Assembly (NCBI RefSeq): GCF_015062985.1 | Contig: NZ_SUTI01000002.1 | Location: 99,074-161,635, forward strand | Origin: Methanobrevibacter sp. | GTDB taxonomy: Archaea > Methanobacteriota > Methanobacteria > Methanobacteriales > Methanobacteriaceae | DNA: 62,562 nt | Direction: 5' to 3' | Part shown: positions 52,370-60,939 of the stretch, piece after piece | Layout: every line of letters starts with the position of its first letter | Position numbering within the stretch: the stretch's first letter is position 1 | Program-made: the position numbers and the translations under genes | Notes under the pieces: model-generated | The model's database searches: none | Told to the model about the DNA's origin: nothing | The model's input: the letters and a program-made list of their open reading frames with translations, nothing else

Positions 52370-52861
52370 CTAAAATAAATTATCCATATTCAAACTGTCT
52401 TCCAACACAATTCCATTGTTCAACTTTTTACCACAGTTATATGCATCGTATATCGCATAAATCCAAACGATAAACCATGTAATCCATCCTATCACAATCA
52501 ACATCAGAATTCCTGATATGATTGCTGCAAGAAACAGTATGATTCCCCTTTTAGTCAATCCCAAATAAATCTGGCCTACCCCTATGATTAAAAAGGACAA
52601 TATTGCTGCCAATTCCGGGCTTTTATTGGAATTTGCCACTGCATTGCCGGTGCCATTGACTGCCTGCGGAACATCACTTGTTGAATTTCCACATTCGGGA
52701 CAGAACTTTGTGTCCTTTGGCATTTCAAATCCGCAACTGGTACAAAATCTAGTGGCATTACCATTTGCATTTTCTTCTTCGATAACCATTTTGGATCCGC
52801 AGTTTTTGCAGAATTTAGCTCCCTCATCAACTTCAGACCCGCAATTTTGACATGTAACCAT
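52370..52861 (-). CDS. Double zinc-ribbon membrane protein (module B)
   Basis: A 163-residue protein. Two zinc ribbons (CQNCGSEVDEGAKFCKNCGS at 4-23, then CTSCGFEMPKDTKFCPECGN at about 41-60) are followed by a Ser/Asn linker and two to three helices of the TM2 type (IIGVGQIYLGLTKRGIILFL, then WITWFIVWIYAIYDAYNCGK). The ATG at 52861 follows GGTGAAT. It is divergent from the winged-helix gene, and the promoter region between them is shared. Confidence 0.7.
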   Translation of the reverse strand: MVTCQNCGSEVDEGAKFCKNCGSKMVIEEENANGNATRFCTSCGFEMPKDTKFCPECGNSTSDVPQAVNGTGNAVANSNKSPELAAILSFLIIGVGQIYLGLTKRGIILFLAAIISGILMLIVIGWITWFIVWIYAIYDAYNCGKKLNNGIVLEDSLNMDNLF

Positions 52862-52870
52862 ATGATTCAC

Positions 52871-52966
52871 CTCACTGTAAGTGTGTTAAAAATGTGTTAA
52901 CAAGTTAAAATATATGTGTAATAATATATATAACCATGCCTTTTAAGTTAAACAAAAATATACTAT
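52871..52966. promoter_or_regulatory. Divergent promoter between module B genes
   Basis: Two GTGTTAA repeats and one AAGTTAA at 52880-52905 precede a TATA-rich stretch (ATATATATAA, 52924-52933). The repeats are positioned to be operator sites for the winged-helix regulator, which would then control both directions. The plus-strand gene has no ribosome binding site, which suggests a short or absent leader. Confidence 0.4.
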
Positions 52967-53251
52967 ATGTGTAATAACGAGGAGATACTGGAAAAAGTTG
53001 CGTTCGTTCTGGCATCAGAACACCGGAAAAACATCATATTGTATTTGGGTGAGGACTTGCACACCCCAAAACAGATTGGAGATGCAATTGATGTGAGAAC
53101 CAACCACATAAGCAACCTGTTATCACAATTACGAAAAAACAATCTTGTTTATTGCGCTACACCAAAAATGCGAAAAGGAAAACTCTATACATTAACTGAT
53201 GACGGAAGATATGTCTTTGAATATATCAAATCACAAAAAAGCACAATTTAA
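52967..53251 (+). CDS. Small winged-helix regulator (module B)
   Basis: A 94-residue ArsR/MarR-like DNA-binding protein. AFVLASEHRKNIILYLGEDL, the recognition region VRTNHISNLLSQLRKNNLVY and wing KGKLYTLTDDGRYV are clear. It is the paralogue of the regulator at 41658. Divergent placement next to the zinc-ribbon genes suggests it controls them and perhaps adjacent adhesins. Confidence 0.75.
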   Translation: MCNNEEILEKVAFVLASEHRKNIILYLGEDLHTPKQIGDAIDVRTNHISNLLSQLRKNNLVYCATPKMRKGKLYTLTDDGRYVFEYIKSQKSTI

Positions 53252-53282
53252 AAAAAAAGGCATAATGCCGTCCAGCATTACG
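53249..53282 (-). terminator. Hairpin terminator downstream of the C_GCAxxG_C_C gene
   Basis: TAATGC (53263-53268) and GCATTA (53275-53280) form a six-base stem, with a run of eight Ts on the minus strand just after it. It would end transcription arriving from 53810 and lies right at the end of the winged-helix gene. Confidence 0.5.
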
Positions 53283-53399
53283 AAAAAATTAATGTTTAAA
53301 TTTTAATTGAACATATGAAATATTTCTCATTTTGAGCCAACGGAGAGTTAATCATCCCACTCATCATCACAGTCCGATTAACTCCACAATTTCTGCATT

Positions 53400-53810
53400 C
53401 TAAAGCAATTTTTCAACAATTTCTGCAGCTGATTCAACCATCTTAGGGCAGAGTTCCCCAAAGAGATTATTCTCGCGGGCGAAGTCAACACCCTCTTCGG
53501 TTGATATGTCGCAGCCGAGAAGGTCCCTGCAGATGATTGAACCGTTTACATCTGCAAACTCATCCAGAAAGCTGTTGCAGACCTCGTTGCTTTCAGCCTT
53601 GCTTTCGCCGTATTTCAAACCCAATGCCATCAGGGCGCCTGTGCATGCGCCGCACACTTCCGCTTTGCGCATTCCGCTGCCGAAGCATGCGCCTATCTTT
53701 AAGGCATCCTCTTTGGAAATCCCAAACTCCGGGGAAAAGGCCGCAAAGACCGCCTGTGAGCACACGTATCCCTCCTCAAACAGCTGAACCGCTTCGTTTA
53801 TTCTATCCAT
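53400..53810 (-). CDS. C_GCAxxG_C_C family redox-type protein
   Basis: A 136-residue protein with the family's spaced cysteines: GYVCSQAVFAAF, IGACFGSGMRKAEVCGACTG, a C in EVCNSFLDEF, IICRDLLGCD, and GELCPKMVESAA. The pattern suggests a small redox or metal-binding protein, but no activity is established. Its codons are more G/C-rich than its neighbours. The upstream region is short; the next plus-strand gene begins about 100 bases away. Confidence 0.8.
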   Translation of the reverse strand: MDRINEAVQLFEEGYVCSQAVFAAFSPEFGISKEDALKIGACFGSGMRKAEVCGACTGALMALGLKYGESKAESNEVCNSFLDEFADVNGSIICRDLLGCDISTEEGVDFARENNLFGELCPKMVESAAEIVEKLL

Positions 53811-53915
53811 GGTAATACTTTAACATTAATGGCATATCAACTTTTACAAAAAATCAGTTAAATTATATTATTGATTAGTAACAAATATGATACCAGGAAA
53901 AATAGGGGAAAAACA

Positions 53916-55208
53916 ATGATGAGTAAACTAAAAAGCATTAGTCTCAGTAACTGGATATTGATTGGGATGATTCTTGGTTTCATTGTGGGGCTGATATTGA
54001 ATTTCTTCGTAACAGACCCGTTCATCAAGGACATCATACTAATCGACAATGTATTTTATCTTGGAGGAAACGTATTTATCAAGCTTATGAAGATGCTGGT
54101 CGTGCCACTCGTATTCTGTTCCATAGTCGTTGGTGCCGCATCGATTTCAGACATCCGGAAAATCGGAACTATCGGCGGAAGGACAATCCTGATTTATCTT
54201 CTCACAACAGCATTGGCCGTGACAATTGCTCTTGCATTGGGTGCCATCATCCAGCCGGGCGTAGGCTTGAACATGTCTGCAAGTGCAGACGTTGCAAATG
54301 TTACAGTCAACCAAACCGTGACAGATACAATCCTGAACATGGTTCCGGAAAATCCGTTCAGCTCCCTTGCTAGCGGGGACATGCTGCCGGTCATCATATT
54401 CGGATTGCTTATAGGAATAATCCTGGCCAAATTAAGGGATGAAGTCCAGGTTGTCACAGAATTTTTCGAGCAGACAAACCACATCATGATGGAGCTGACA
54501 TCACTCATCATGAAATTCGCACCTATCGGAGTATTCTGCCTAATGGCGAAAACATTCGCAAGCCTCGGATTTGAAGGACTGCTGCCTCTGGCCAAATACA
54601 TCATATGCGTCATCATAGGCCTTGCAATACAGGTGTTCATAGTCTATCCGTCACTGCTTGTAGTGTTTACAAGGCTGAACCCTCTCAGGTTCTTCAAGAA
54701 GTTTATATCAGTCATGTTTTTTGCATTTTCATCATCAACATCAAATGCAACAATACCTATCAACATGGAAAAGCTATCTGAAATGGGAGTTTCATCAGAA
54801 ATATCCTCATTTACAATTCCATTGGGTGCAACAATCAACATGGACGGAACCGCCATCATGCAGGGCTGTGCAGTAATGTTCGCTGCTCAGGCCTATGGTA
54901 TGGATCTGGGAATGGCAGGACTCATAACAGTAATTTTCACTGCCGTCATGGCTTCAATAGGAACCGCAGGCGTTCCTTCAGTTGGACTGGTCACTTTAAC
55001 CATGGTATTCAATTCAGTAGGATTGCCGGTTGAAGCAATCGGAATGATTTTCGGAATAGACCATATCCTGGACATGTTCAGAACCGCCGTAAACGTCACC
55101 GGAGATGCAATCTGCACATTAATCGTTTCATTCAAAAACATGGCTCTGGACATTGATGTGTTCAACGGTAGAAAAACTGCAAAAACCATTGGAATCGACT
55201 ATCAATAA
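53916..55208 (+). CDS. Dicarboxylate/amino acid:cation symporter (DAACS, GltP/DctA-like)
   Basis: A 430-residue symporter with the family's signature in the second half: SSTSNATIPINMEKLSEMG, the NMDGTAIMQG motif near residue 309, and GTAGVPSVGLVTLTMVF. It imports an acidic amino acid or C4-dicarboxylate with Na+ or H+. The start at 53916 follows AGGGGAAAA; a second ATG lies next to it. It is monocistronic, with a hairpin terminator downstream. Confidence 0.9.
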   Translation: MMSKLKSISLSNWILIGMILGFIVGLILNFFVTDPFIKDIILIDNVFYLGGNVFIKLMKMLVVPLVFCSIVVGAASISDIRKIGTIGGRTILIYLLTTALAVTIALALGAIIQPGVGLNMSASADVANVTVNQTVTDTILNMVPENPFSSLASGDMLPVIIFGLLIGIILAKLRDEVQVVTEFFEQTNHIMMELTSLIMKFAPIGVFCLMAKTFASLGFEGLLPLAKYIICVIIGLAIQVFIVYPSLLVVFTRLNPLRFFKKFISVMFFAFSSSTSNATIPINMEKLSEMGVSSEISSFTIPLGATINMDGTAIMQGCAVMFAAQAYGMDLGMAGLITVIFTAVMASIGTAGVPSVGLVTLTMVFNSVGLPVEAIGMIFGIDHILDMFRTAVNVTGDAICTLIVSFKNMALDIDVFNGRKTAKTIGIDYQ

Positions 55209-55213
55209 AAATA

Positions 55214-55248
55214 TATGCATCCTACAGGATGCATAACATTTTCTTTTT
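55214..55248 (+). terminator. Hairpin terminator after the symporter gene
   Basis: TATGCATCC (55214-55222) pairs perfectly with GGATGCATA (55227-55235) around a TACA loop, followed by a T-rich stretch (ATTTTCTTTTTTC). Confidence 0.65.
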
Positions 55249-55276
55249 TCATTATAATTAAAAAAGAGGTTTAAAA

Positions 55277-56191
55277 ATGAATCACTACGACATCATTATC
55301 ATAGGAGCAGGGCCGGGGGGCCTTACTGCAGGAATCTATGCAGGCCGTCAGGGAACAAAAAACCTGATTATAGACCGTGACCTTGCAGGAGGCTTGGGCC
55401 GTGAAGTTCCGGAAATGGAAAACTATCCGGGATTCGACAGGATTTCAGGCCTTGAGCTGGTTGAGAAAATGAAGGCACAGGCAACCATAAACTGCGAACT
55501 CAACGAAATGGAAGAAGTAACAGAAATTAAACAGACAGGCGGCGAATACCGCTTTACAGTCAAAACAGACAAGGATGAATATCAAAGCAAAACCATCATT
55601 TTAGCAACAGGAAGCTCACACAGACAATTGGATGCAAAAGGCGAAGAGGAGTTCAAGGGAAAGGGCGTAAGCTACTGCGCAACATGCGACGGTTTCTTCT
55701 TTGCAGGCCGCGACATCATCATGGTAGGCGGGGGAAACAGTGCACTTCAGGAAGCGTTATATCTCAAAAATCTTGGAGCAAATGTTACTTTAGTCCACAG
55801 AAGGGATGAATTCAGAGCCCAAAAGCACCTCCAGAACATGATAAAAGAAGCGGGAATCAACACCATCCTGAATGCTACCGTTGAAGAGATAAAGGGAGAA
55901 ATGCTCGTTGAATCAGTTGTCTTGAAAGACACACAAACAGGAGAGCTTAAAGAAATCCCGACAAACGGAGTGTTCGTAAGCGTAGGATACATACCCCACA
56001 CTGAACTTGCAAAACAATTGGGAGTCGAATTGGATGACTCCGGACACATAATCATAGATAAGAACCAGAAAACAAATATTGATTATGTATATGCCATTGG
56101 TGATGTCTGTATTGGATTGAAACAGTGGGTTGTGGCTTGCGGAGAAGGTGCAGTCGCTGCAACTTCCGCATTTGAAGACCTTCAAGGCTGA
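55277..56191 (+). CDS. trxB: Thioredoxin reductase
   Basis: A 304-residue flavoprotein. It has the FAD motif GAGPGGLTAGIYAGRQG near residue 9, the redox-active YCATCDG near residue 133, and the NAD(P)H motif GGGNSALQEALYLKNLGA near 152. The C-terminal GDVCIGLKQWVVACGEGAVA completes the FAD site. It reduces thioredoxin-like proteins. An AGAGG site is found upstream. Which reductant it uses cannot be told. Confidence 0.95.
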   Translation: MNHYDIIIIGAGPGGLTAGIYAGRQGTKNLIIDRDLAGGLGREVPEMENYPGFDRISGLELVEKMKAQATINCELNEMEEVTEIKQTGGEYRFTVKTDKDEYQSKTIILATGSSHRQLDAKGEEEFKGKGVSYCATCDGFFFAGRDIIMVGGGNSALQEALYLKNLGANVTLVHRRDEFRAQKHLQNMIKEAGINTILNATVEEIKGEMLVESVVLKDTQTGELKEIPTNGVFVSVGYIPHTELAKQLGVELDDSGHIIIDKNQKTNIDYVYAIGDVCIGLKQWVVACGEGAVAATSAFEDLQG

Positions 56192-56334
56192 TTATAACGT
56201 TCTTGCAGGAAAACATAAATAAAGAATGCAATAATCAAGACTACAATTACTGGCAAAAGCCACATGAACAGTTTAAGCAATACGACGGCTATTAATATAG
56301 CACCTATTATAAATATCAAATCTTTAATTTCCAT
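56182..56334 (-). CDS. 50-residue small membrane protein
   Basis: A 50-codon minus-strand frame encodes MEIKDLIFIIGAILIAVVLL and then KLFMWLLPVIVVLIIAFFIY before a short tail. That is one long or two short hydrophobic helices with a charged end. It overlaps the end of trxB by 10 bases on the opposite strand. Regular hydrophobic character over the entire length argues for a real gene, although the ribosome binding site is weak. Function unknown. Confidence 0.55.
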   Translation of the reverse strand: MEIKDLIFIIGAILIAVVLLKLFMWLLPVIVVLIIAFFIYVFLQERYNQP

Positions 56335-56520
56335 GTAATATTCATTTATTCAATGTAGTATATAAGTGGTTTGTTAAGTTACAATTTTTCAGATATTTCT
56401 GAATCGACAACTGGAATTCATTAAAAATATTACTTATTTAATCAGAATTAAAAATACTTAGTTAACTATAATAAATAAAAAAACCAAAAATAATATCATT
56501 ATATTTTCATGGAGTATAAA

Positions 56521-57093
56521 ATGACAATTATAGTAGTTAACAATAAGGGCCAATATAATCATAGAATCGCTAGAAGTTTACAGTATTTAAAAATTCCGGC
56601 CAAACTCATCCAAAATACAGTTTCAATTGAAGAGATTGAAGCTGAAAATCCAATAGGGCTGATTTTAGGTGGGGGACCTTCCATTGAAGGTGCCGGTTTA
56701 AGCGAAGAGTACATCAAGCACTTTGATATTCCTATTTTAGGGATTTGTCTTGGCCATCAGTTAATTGCTAAAGCATACGGAGGAGAAGTAACCACCTCCG
56801 ATACTGAAAGTTATGCTCAGGTGAAAATTAACATTAACAATGACGAGAACTTATTCAAAGGCTTGGCTCCTGAAATGGATGTTTGGTCATCCCATAAGGA
56901 TGAAGTGAAAACAATCCCTGAAGAGTTCGAGATTTTGGCCAGTTCAAACTTATGTGACGTTGAATCCTTTAAGCACAAGGATAAGGATGTATATGGAATT
57001 CAGTTCCATCCCGAAGTGCATCATACTCCAAAAGGATCAGTTATTTTTGAAAACTTTTATAAGATCTGTCAAGAAAGGTGTAATAATGATTGA
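56521..57093 (+). CDS. guaAA: GMP synthetase glutaminase subunit (subunit A)
   Basis: A 190-residue class I glutamine amidotransferase. The nucleophile motif is GICLGHQLIAKAYGGEV near residue 76 (catalytic Cys in GICLGHQ), and His/Glu come from FHPEVHH near 164. It supplies ammonia to the separate synthetase subunit, as in other archaea that split GuaA. ATG at 56521 is supported by GGAGTATAAA; an upstream in-frame ATG lies in that site. Confidence 0.94.
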   Translation: MTIIVVNNKGQYNHRIARSLQYLKIPAKLIQNTVSIEEIEAENPIGLILGGGPSIEGAGLSEEYIKHFDIPILGICLGHQLIAKAYGGEVTTSDTESYAQVKININNDENLFKGLAPEMDVWSSHKDEVKTIPEEFEILASSNLCDVESFKHKDKDVYGIQFHPEVHHTPKGSVIFENFYKICQERCNND

Positions 57094-57343
57094 TAATGCT
57101 GAAGACTTAAAGAACAAGGCTGTTGAAAACAAAGCTGGTTTGAAAAGACAATTTGTCAACATCCCTATTGGTGATGAAGAATACGGATTCAGAATATCCG
57201 GAATCGGGGAAAAATCCGTAAAGATTGAGAAATTTATCAAATACGATGATATCTTTGAGGCCATCGAATCAGGAAATGACAATGGACTTGAAGCCATGAT
57301 CAAACAGATTATTGAAGATTACGAGGAAGAGGATGAGGAATAA
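57086..57343 (+). CDS. Small acidic protein between the two GMP synthetase subunit genes
   Basis: An 85-residue protein (MIDNAEDLKNKAVENKAGLK, then QFVNIPIGDEEYGFRISGIG; ends EDYEEEDEE). It has an acidic C-terminus and no motif I recognise. The ATG at 57086 overlaps the end of guaAA and follows AAAGGTG, and guaAB begins one base after its stop codon. Strict coupling to both GMP synthetase genes suggests a role in the complex or its control. That is inference. Confidence 0.8.
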   Translation: MIDNAEDLKNKAVENKAGLKRQFVNIPIGDEEYGFRISGIGEKSVKIEKFIKYDDIFEAIESGNDNGLEAMIKQIIEDYEEEDEE

Positions 57344-57344
57344 A

Positions 57345-58271
57345 ATGTTAAGCCCAAAAGAATTTATCGACGATGCAATTCAGAAAATCAAAGACCAAAT
57401 CGGTGATGAAAAGGCAATCATCGCATTATCCGGTGGAGTGGACAGTTCAGTCTGTTCAGTTCTTGTTCAGGAAGCAATCGGCGATAACTTGACTGCTGTT
57501 TTTGTAGACCACGGTCTTTTAAGAGAAGGAGAAGTCGAACAGGTAACCAATACCTTCAAAGACAGATTAAATTTCAAATTTGTCGATGCATCCGATGAAT
57601 TCATGGACGCTCTTGCAGGCTATGACGATCCTGAAGACAAAAGGAAAATCATCGGAAAAGTGTTCATTGATGTATTTGAAAGGGAAGCCATCAAAGCAGA
57701 CGCTAAATTCCTAGTGCAGGGAACAATTGCTCCTGATTGGATTGAAACCGATGGTGAAATCAAATCCCACCACAACATTGCTCTTCCAAGCGGAATGGAA
57801 TTGGAATTATGCGAACCAATCCGTGACTTATACAAAGATGAAGTGAGGGAAATCGGTGACGAGCTTGACCTGCCGGCAACTACCGTCTACAGACAACCTT
57901 TCCCAGGCCCTGGACTTGGAGTGCGTGTTGTTGGAGCCCTTACAAGAGAAAATGTTGAAATCTGTAGAAAAGCAAACAAAATCGTTTGTGATGAAGTTGA
58001 AGCTGCAGGCCTTGATAAAGATGTATGGCAATACTTCGCGGTTTTAACCAACACCAAAGCAACTGGTGTTAAAGGAGACCAAAGGGACTTCGGATATTTG
58101 GTAGTTGTTAGAATAGTTAACTCAATTGATGCAATGACCGCATCAGTCGCTGAACTTCCATGGGATTTAATAAAAACAATATCCCAGAGAATTACATCAG
58201 AAGTTTCTGAAGTTACCCATGTCGCTTTGTCCATTAGTGACAAACCACCTGCAACCATCGAATTCTGTTAA
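57345..58271 (+). CDS. guaAB: GMP synthetase ATP-PPase subunit (subunit B)
   Basis: A 308-residue N-type ATP pyrophosphatase subunit that adenylylates XMP and accepts ammonia from GuaAA. The PP-loop is ALSGGVDSSVCSVLV near residue 27, and the C-terminal dimerisation domain has PFPGPGLGVRVVGALTRENV and ends KPPATIEFC. The start at 57345 is just after the previous gene's stop; other upstream in-frame ATGs lie inside that gene. Confidence 0.95.
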   Translation: MLSPKEFIDDAIQKIKDQIGDEKAIIALSGGVDSSVCSVLVQEAIGDNLTAVFVDHGLLREGEVEQVTNTFKDRLNFKFVDASDEFMDALAGYDDPEDKRKIIGKVFIDVFEREAIKADAKFLVQGTIAPDWIETDGEIKSHHNIALPSGMELELCEPIRDLYKDEVREIGDELDLPATTVYRQPFPGPGLGVRVVGALTRENVEICRKANKIVCDEVEAAGLDKDVWQYFAVLTNTKATGVKGDQRDFGYLVVVRIVNSIDAMTASVAELPWDLIKTISQRITSEVSEVTHVALSISDKPPATIEFC

Positions 58272-58318
58272 ATACTATTCTAACCAATAGTATTTTTCCT
58301 TTTACTTTTTTTAATTAA
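58271..58318 (+). terminator. Terminator after the GMP synthetase operon
   Basis: AATACTATT (58271-58279) and AATAGTATT (58286-58294) form a perfect nine-base stem with a six-base loop, followed by TTTCCTTTTACTTTTTTT. Confidence 0.65.
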
Positions 58319-58325
58319 GATTAAA

Positions 58326-59498
58326 ATGAAAACAACTAAAAATGCATATCTTGCCAAATTAACAGAACAAATTCAAATGAAATCTGTTGATATTGGAAAA
58401 AATCTTGAAGGAACCACCCCTCCATCAGTCTTTATCGGCAGATGGTCCTATCCAAAAGTTTACGCCGGACCGATGATGAGTTCCCAAATGGGCGATACCC
58501 ACATCATGGATTCCCCTGAAGAGTGGATCGGGCAAAACAAAACTCAGGATGAAATAATAAACTACAGAATGAATCTTGTGAGGGGAAAGCAACTCATTAA
58601 GATTGACGATTTGGAAAATCCTTTTGTTGAAAAACTTCAGGACATTTCCCTTGCATCAAAATCAATTGACAGTGAAGCGACATTCGGCAGAAAACCGACA
58701 GGATCCATGCTCAGTGAAGACAGCATGCCCCATGGTCCGAGTGCTGTTATCGAAACTTTTGATATCGATGCCGTCAGATGGGACAGGCAGCTGGAAAAAA
58801 CATTCTATGACACTGATTTGAAAGCAACCGAAGCTGTCGTAAACCTTCACAATAAGGACGTTCCATTCTCAGCAATGCAGAAAGCATTTTCAGTTGGAGC
58901 CATCGGAACAAAAAACAAAAGAAGGCTTGTACCGACACGCTGGTCAATTACAGCATGCGATTCCACATTAGCTGATGAATTCCTAAAGGAAGTGAGGAAA
59001 TTTGAAAAGCTCGACACATATCGCGTTTTTGAATTCGGTGCACTGAACAACTATTATGTAATCATTTTAACACCTACAGAATGGCAATATGAATGGTATG
59101 AAGCATTCATTAAACTAATGAAAAATGAAGAATTAATATTTTCAGATTATGAAACAAATGGTGGTAAAAAAGAATATTCAAGAGTTGGAGGATGTTATTA
59201 TACTGCAAAAATGGCAGTCCTTGATTACCTAATGCAAATCAAAAAACAATCAGGTTTGCTTATTCTAAGAGAAGCATATGACGGATATGTTCCATTAGGC
59301 GTCTTCAATGTCAGAGAAAACATCAAAGAAGCAATGCTCAGACCATATCTTGAATTTGAAACATTGGAAAAATGTTTGGAATATGCCGGAACAAAGTTAA
59401 GAATACCGGTCAGCAGATATGTTAAGCAGGGCACACTCATGAATGAGATGCTTCACACAAAACAGACTACTCTGGATATGTACTTCAAAAGTGGATAA
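58326..59498 (+). CDS. Nre-family DNA repair protein with PCNA-interacting C-terminus
   Basis: A 390-residue archaeal Nre protein (NreA/NreB type). Family segments include PPSVFIGRWSYPKVYAGPMM near residue 32 and VGAIGTKNKRRLVPTRWSIT near 195. The last residues QTTLDMYF match the PIP box consensus (QxxLxxFF) and probably bind PCNA. Nre proteins have been linked to repair of DNA damage in archaea. No zinc-finger N-terminus is present, as in NreB-like forms. Confidence 0.88.
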   Translation: MKTTKNAYLAKLTEQIQMKSVDIGKNLEGTTPPSVFIGRWSYPKVYAGPMMSSQMGDTHIMDSPEEWIGQNKTQDEIINYRMNLVRGKQLIKIDDLENPFVEKLQDISLASKSIDSEATFGRKPTGSMLSEDSMPHGPSAVIETFDIDAVRWDRQLEKTFYDTDLKATEAVVNLHNKDVPFSAMQKAFSVGAIGTKNKRRLVPTRWSITACDSTLADEFLKEVRKFEKLDTYRVFEFGALNNYYVIILTPTEWQYEWYEAFIKLMKNEELIFSDYETNGGKKEYSRVGGCYYTAKMAVLDYLMQIKKQSGLLILREAYDGYVPLGVFNVRENIKEAMLRPYLEFETLEKCLEYAGTKLRIPVSRYVKQGTLMNEMLHTKQTTLDMYFKSG

Positions 59499-59499
59499 T

Positions 59500-60456
59500 A
59501 TGTTTAGATTTAAAACCCCCTCCAAAAAAACAAAGGAAATAATGTCAAAAGTTGCATCAGGCGAAATCGCCGACTCGAACTTTGAAGAGAGCTGCATTGA
59601 AAAAATAAGCCGTCTGACCGGCCATGATGAAGTCAGAATCACATCAAGCGGCAACAACAGCATTTTCATTGCGCTTTCAGCCGTTGAAGGTGACGTCATC
59701 ATTCCCGATCAGGGGGGCTGGCACGGATTTAAGCAGATTGCCAAATTCCTGAATAAAAACGTCATAACATTAAAGACAGATTTGGGGCTCATAAATCCGA
59801 ATGACATAGATGACCTTGAAGTGAACGACGGTTCCGCTTTGATTTATACAAGCTTTGCAGGATATTGTGCTGAACAGGATACCAAATCCATTGCAGAACA
59901 TTGCAAAGACAAGAATATCATGACAATAGAGGACGCTTCAGCGGGAATCGGAGACAGACAGAACAGATTAGGAAAGCATTCTGACATAATAATTGCATCT
60001 ACAGGTTCACCGAAGATAATCAATGTCGGAAGCGGAGGATTCATTGCCGCGAAGAATGGGGAAATTTTCACTGAAACCACAATGCCCCAAAAATTAAGCA
60101 AAACATCTGAAATCGTATGCAGCGGTATAGACAGCGAACTTGATGATGTTGAGGAAAAACTTGAAATCACATTAAATGCAACAGAGTATCTTAAAAGCCA
60201 CATACCTGACTCAATACATTGCGAAAAAAGAGGCCTTAACGTAATCATTCCGCATGAAGATGCAAAGTCAATCGCATGGAATCTGAAAAAGACATTGACC
60301 ACAGACAAAAGCGGATTCATAACAACCTGCCCCAACTATAACCGCGTAAAACAGAAGGCTGTTGCAATCGAAATTAAAAATCTTGATTACGGATGTCTTG
60401 AAAAAGAGTATTTAGATAGGATACTTGATGAAATAAGGGCTAATAATCTACAGTGA
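59500..60456 (+). CDS. DegT/aminotransferase-class PLP-dependent enzyme-like protein
   Basis: A 318-residue fold-type I PLP protein. SSGNNSIFIALSAVEGDVII near residue 48 binds cofactor, YTSFAGYCAEQDTKSIAEHC near 120 and IEDASAGIG near 143 supply the aspartate, and IIASTGSPKIINVGSGGFI near 165-183 has the probable Schiff-base lysine (SPK). The substrate is unknown. GTGGATAAT precedes the ATG, which overlaps the Nre stop. Its 3' end overlaps the convergent cgi121 gene by 17 bases. Confidence 0.75.
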   Translation: MFRFKTPSKKTKEIMSKVASGEIADSNFEESCIEKISRLTGHDEVRITSSGNNSIFIALSAVEGDVIIPDQGGWHGFKQIAKFLNKNVITLKTDLGLINPNDIDDLEVNDGSALIYTSFAGYCAEQDTKSIAEHCKDKNIMTIEDASAGIGDRQNRLGKHSDIIIASTGSPKIINVGSGGFIAAKNGEIFTETTMPQKLSKTSEIVCSGIDSELDDVEEKLEITLNATEYLKSHIPDSIHCEKRGLNVIIPHEDAKSIAWNLKKTLTTDKSGFITTCPNYNRVKQKAVAIEIKNLDYGCLEKEYLDRILDEIRANNLQ

Positions 60457-60931
60457 GTTTGGTTATCCTGTCAATGATGATTTCTTCAACTGACATTTTT
60501 TTAATCTCATCATTGCTTATTTTATAGATTTTCATCAAATTTTCAAAATCGGGACTGAAAACACTCTCATCCCTCAAAAAGAATTCGGACAGATCAGATG
60601 AATAATCCTTACAGTTAATTAGGACTGCACATAAATTCATTTCACCTTCTTTTAAACCCAAAATTTTAAAGGCCTTTGAGATTTGCCTCTGGGCGGAACA
60701 CCTCAATGCAATTTCAACACTCAAATCCTTGGCCAGATTTTCACCCCTGTCAAATGCCAAAAATGCCTGATTGACACCATGAATTATATGATTTTTGGAA
60801 ACGATTGAATCTGCATTAAGAAGTTGTATTATTTCACCATCGCCCTTAATAGAATCAATTAAATCAAGGGTTTCTTCAATAGAATTAATTGTTGCTTTAA
60901 AACCCAATATTTGAATATTATCCATGTACAT
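60440..60931 (-). CDS. cgi121: KEOPS complex subunit Cgi121
   Basis: A 163-residue protein matching Cgi121, the KEOPS subunit that binds tRNA in t6A37 modification. ALRCSAQRQISKAFKILGLK near residue 76 is the family signature, and SKNHIIHGVNQAFLAFDRGE precedes it. An ATG at 60931 follows GGTGTTTAC; another in-frame ATG at 60925 is possible. It is minus-strand, with the CimA gene directly upstream. Confidence 0.88.
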   Translation of the reverse strand: MYMDNIQILGFKATINSIEETLDLIDSIKGDGEIIQLLNADSIVSKNHIIHGVNQAFLAFDRGENLAKDLSVEIALRCSAQRQISKAFKILGLKEGEMNLCAVLINCKDYSSDLSEFFLRDESVFSPDFENLMKIYKISNDEIKKMSVEEIIIDRITKLTVDY

Positions 60932-60939
60932 GTAAACAC

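Noticed and set aside
54194..54640. 148-codon open frame antisense to the symporter gene
   Set aside because: The sense strand has strong DAACS family motifs throughout; the antisense product has no recognisable motif or start signal.
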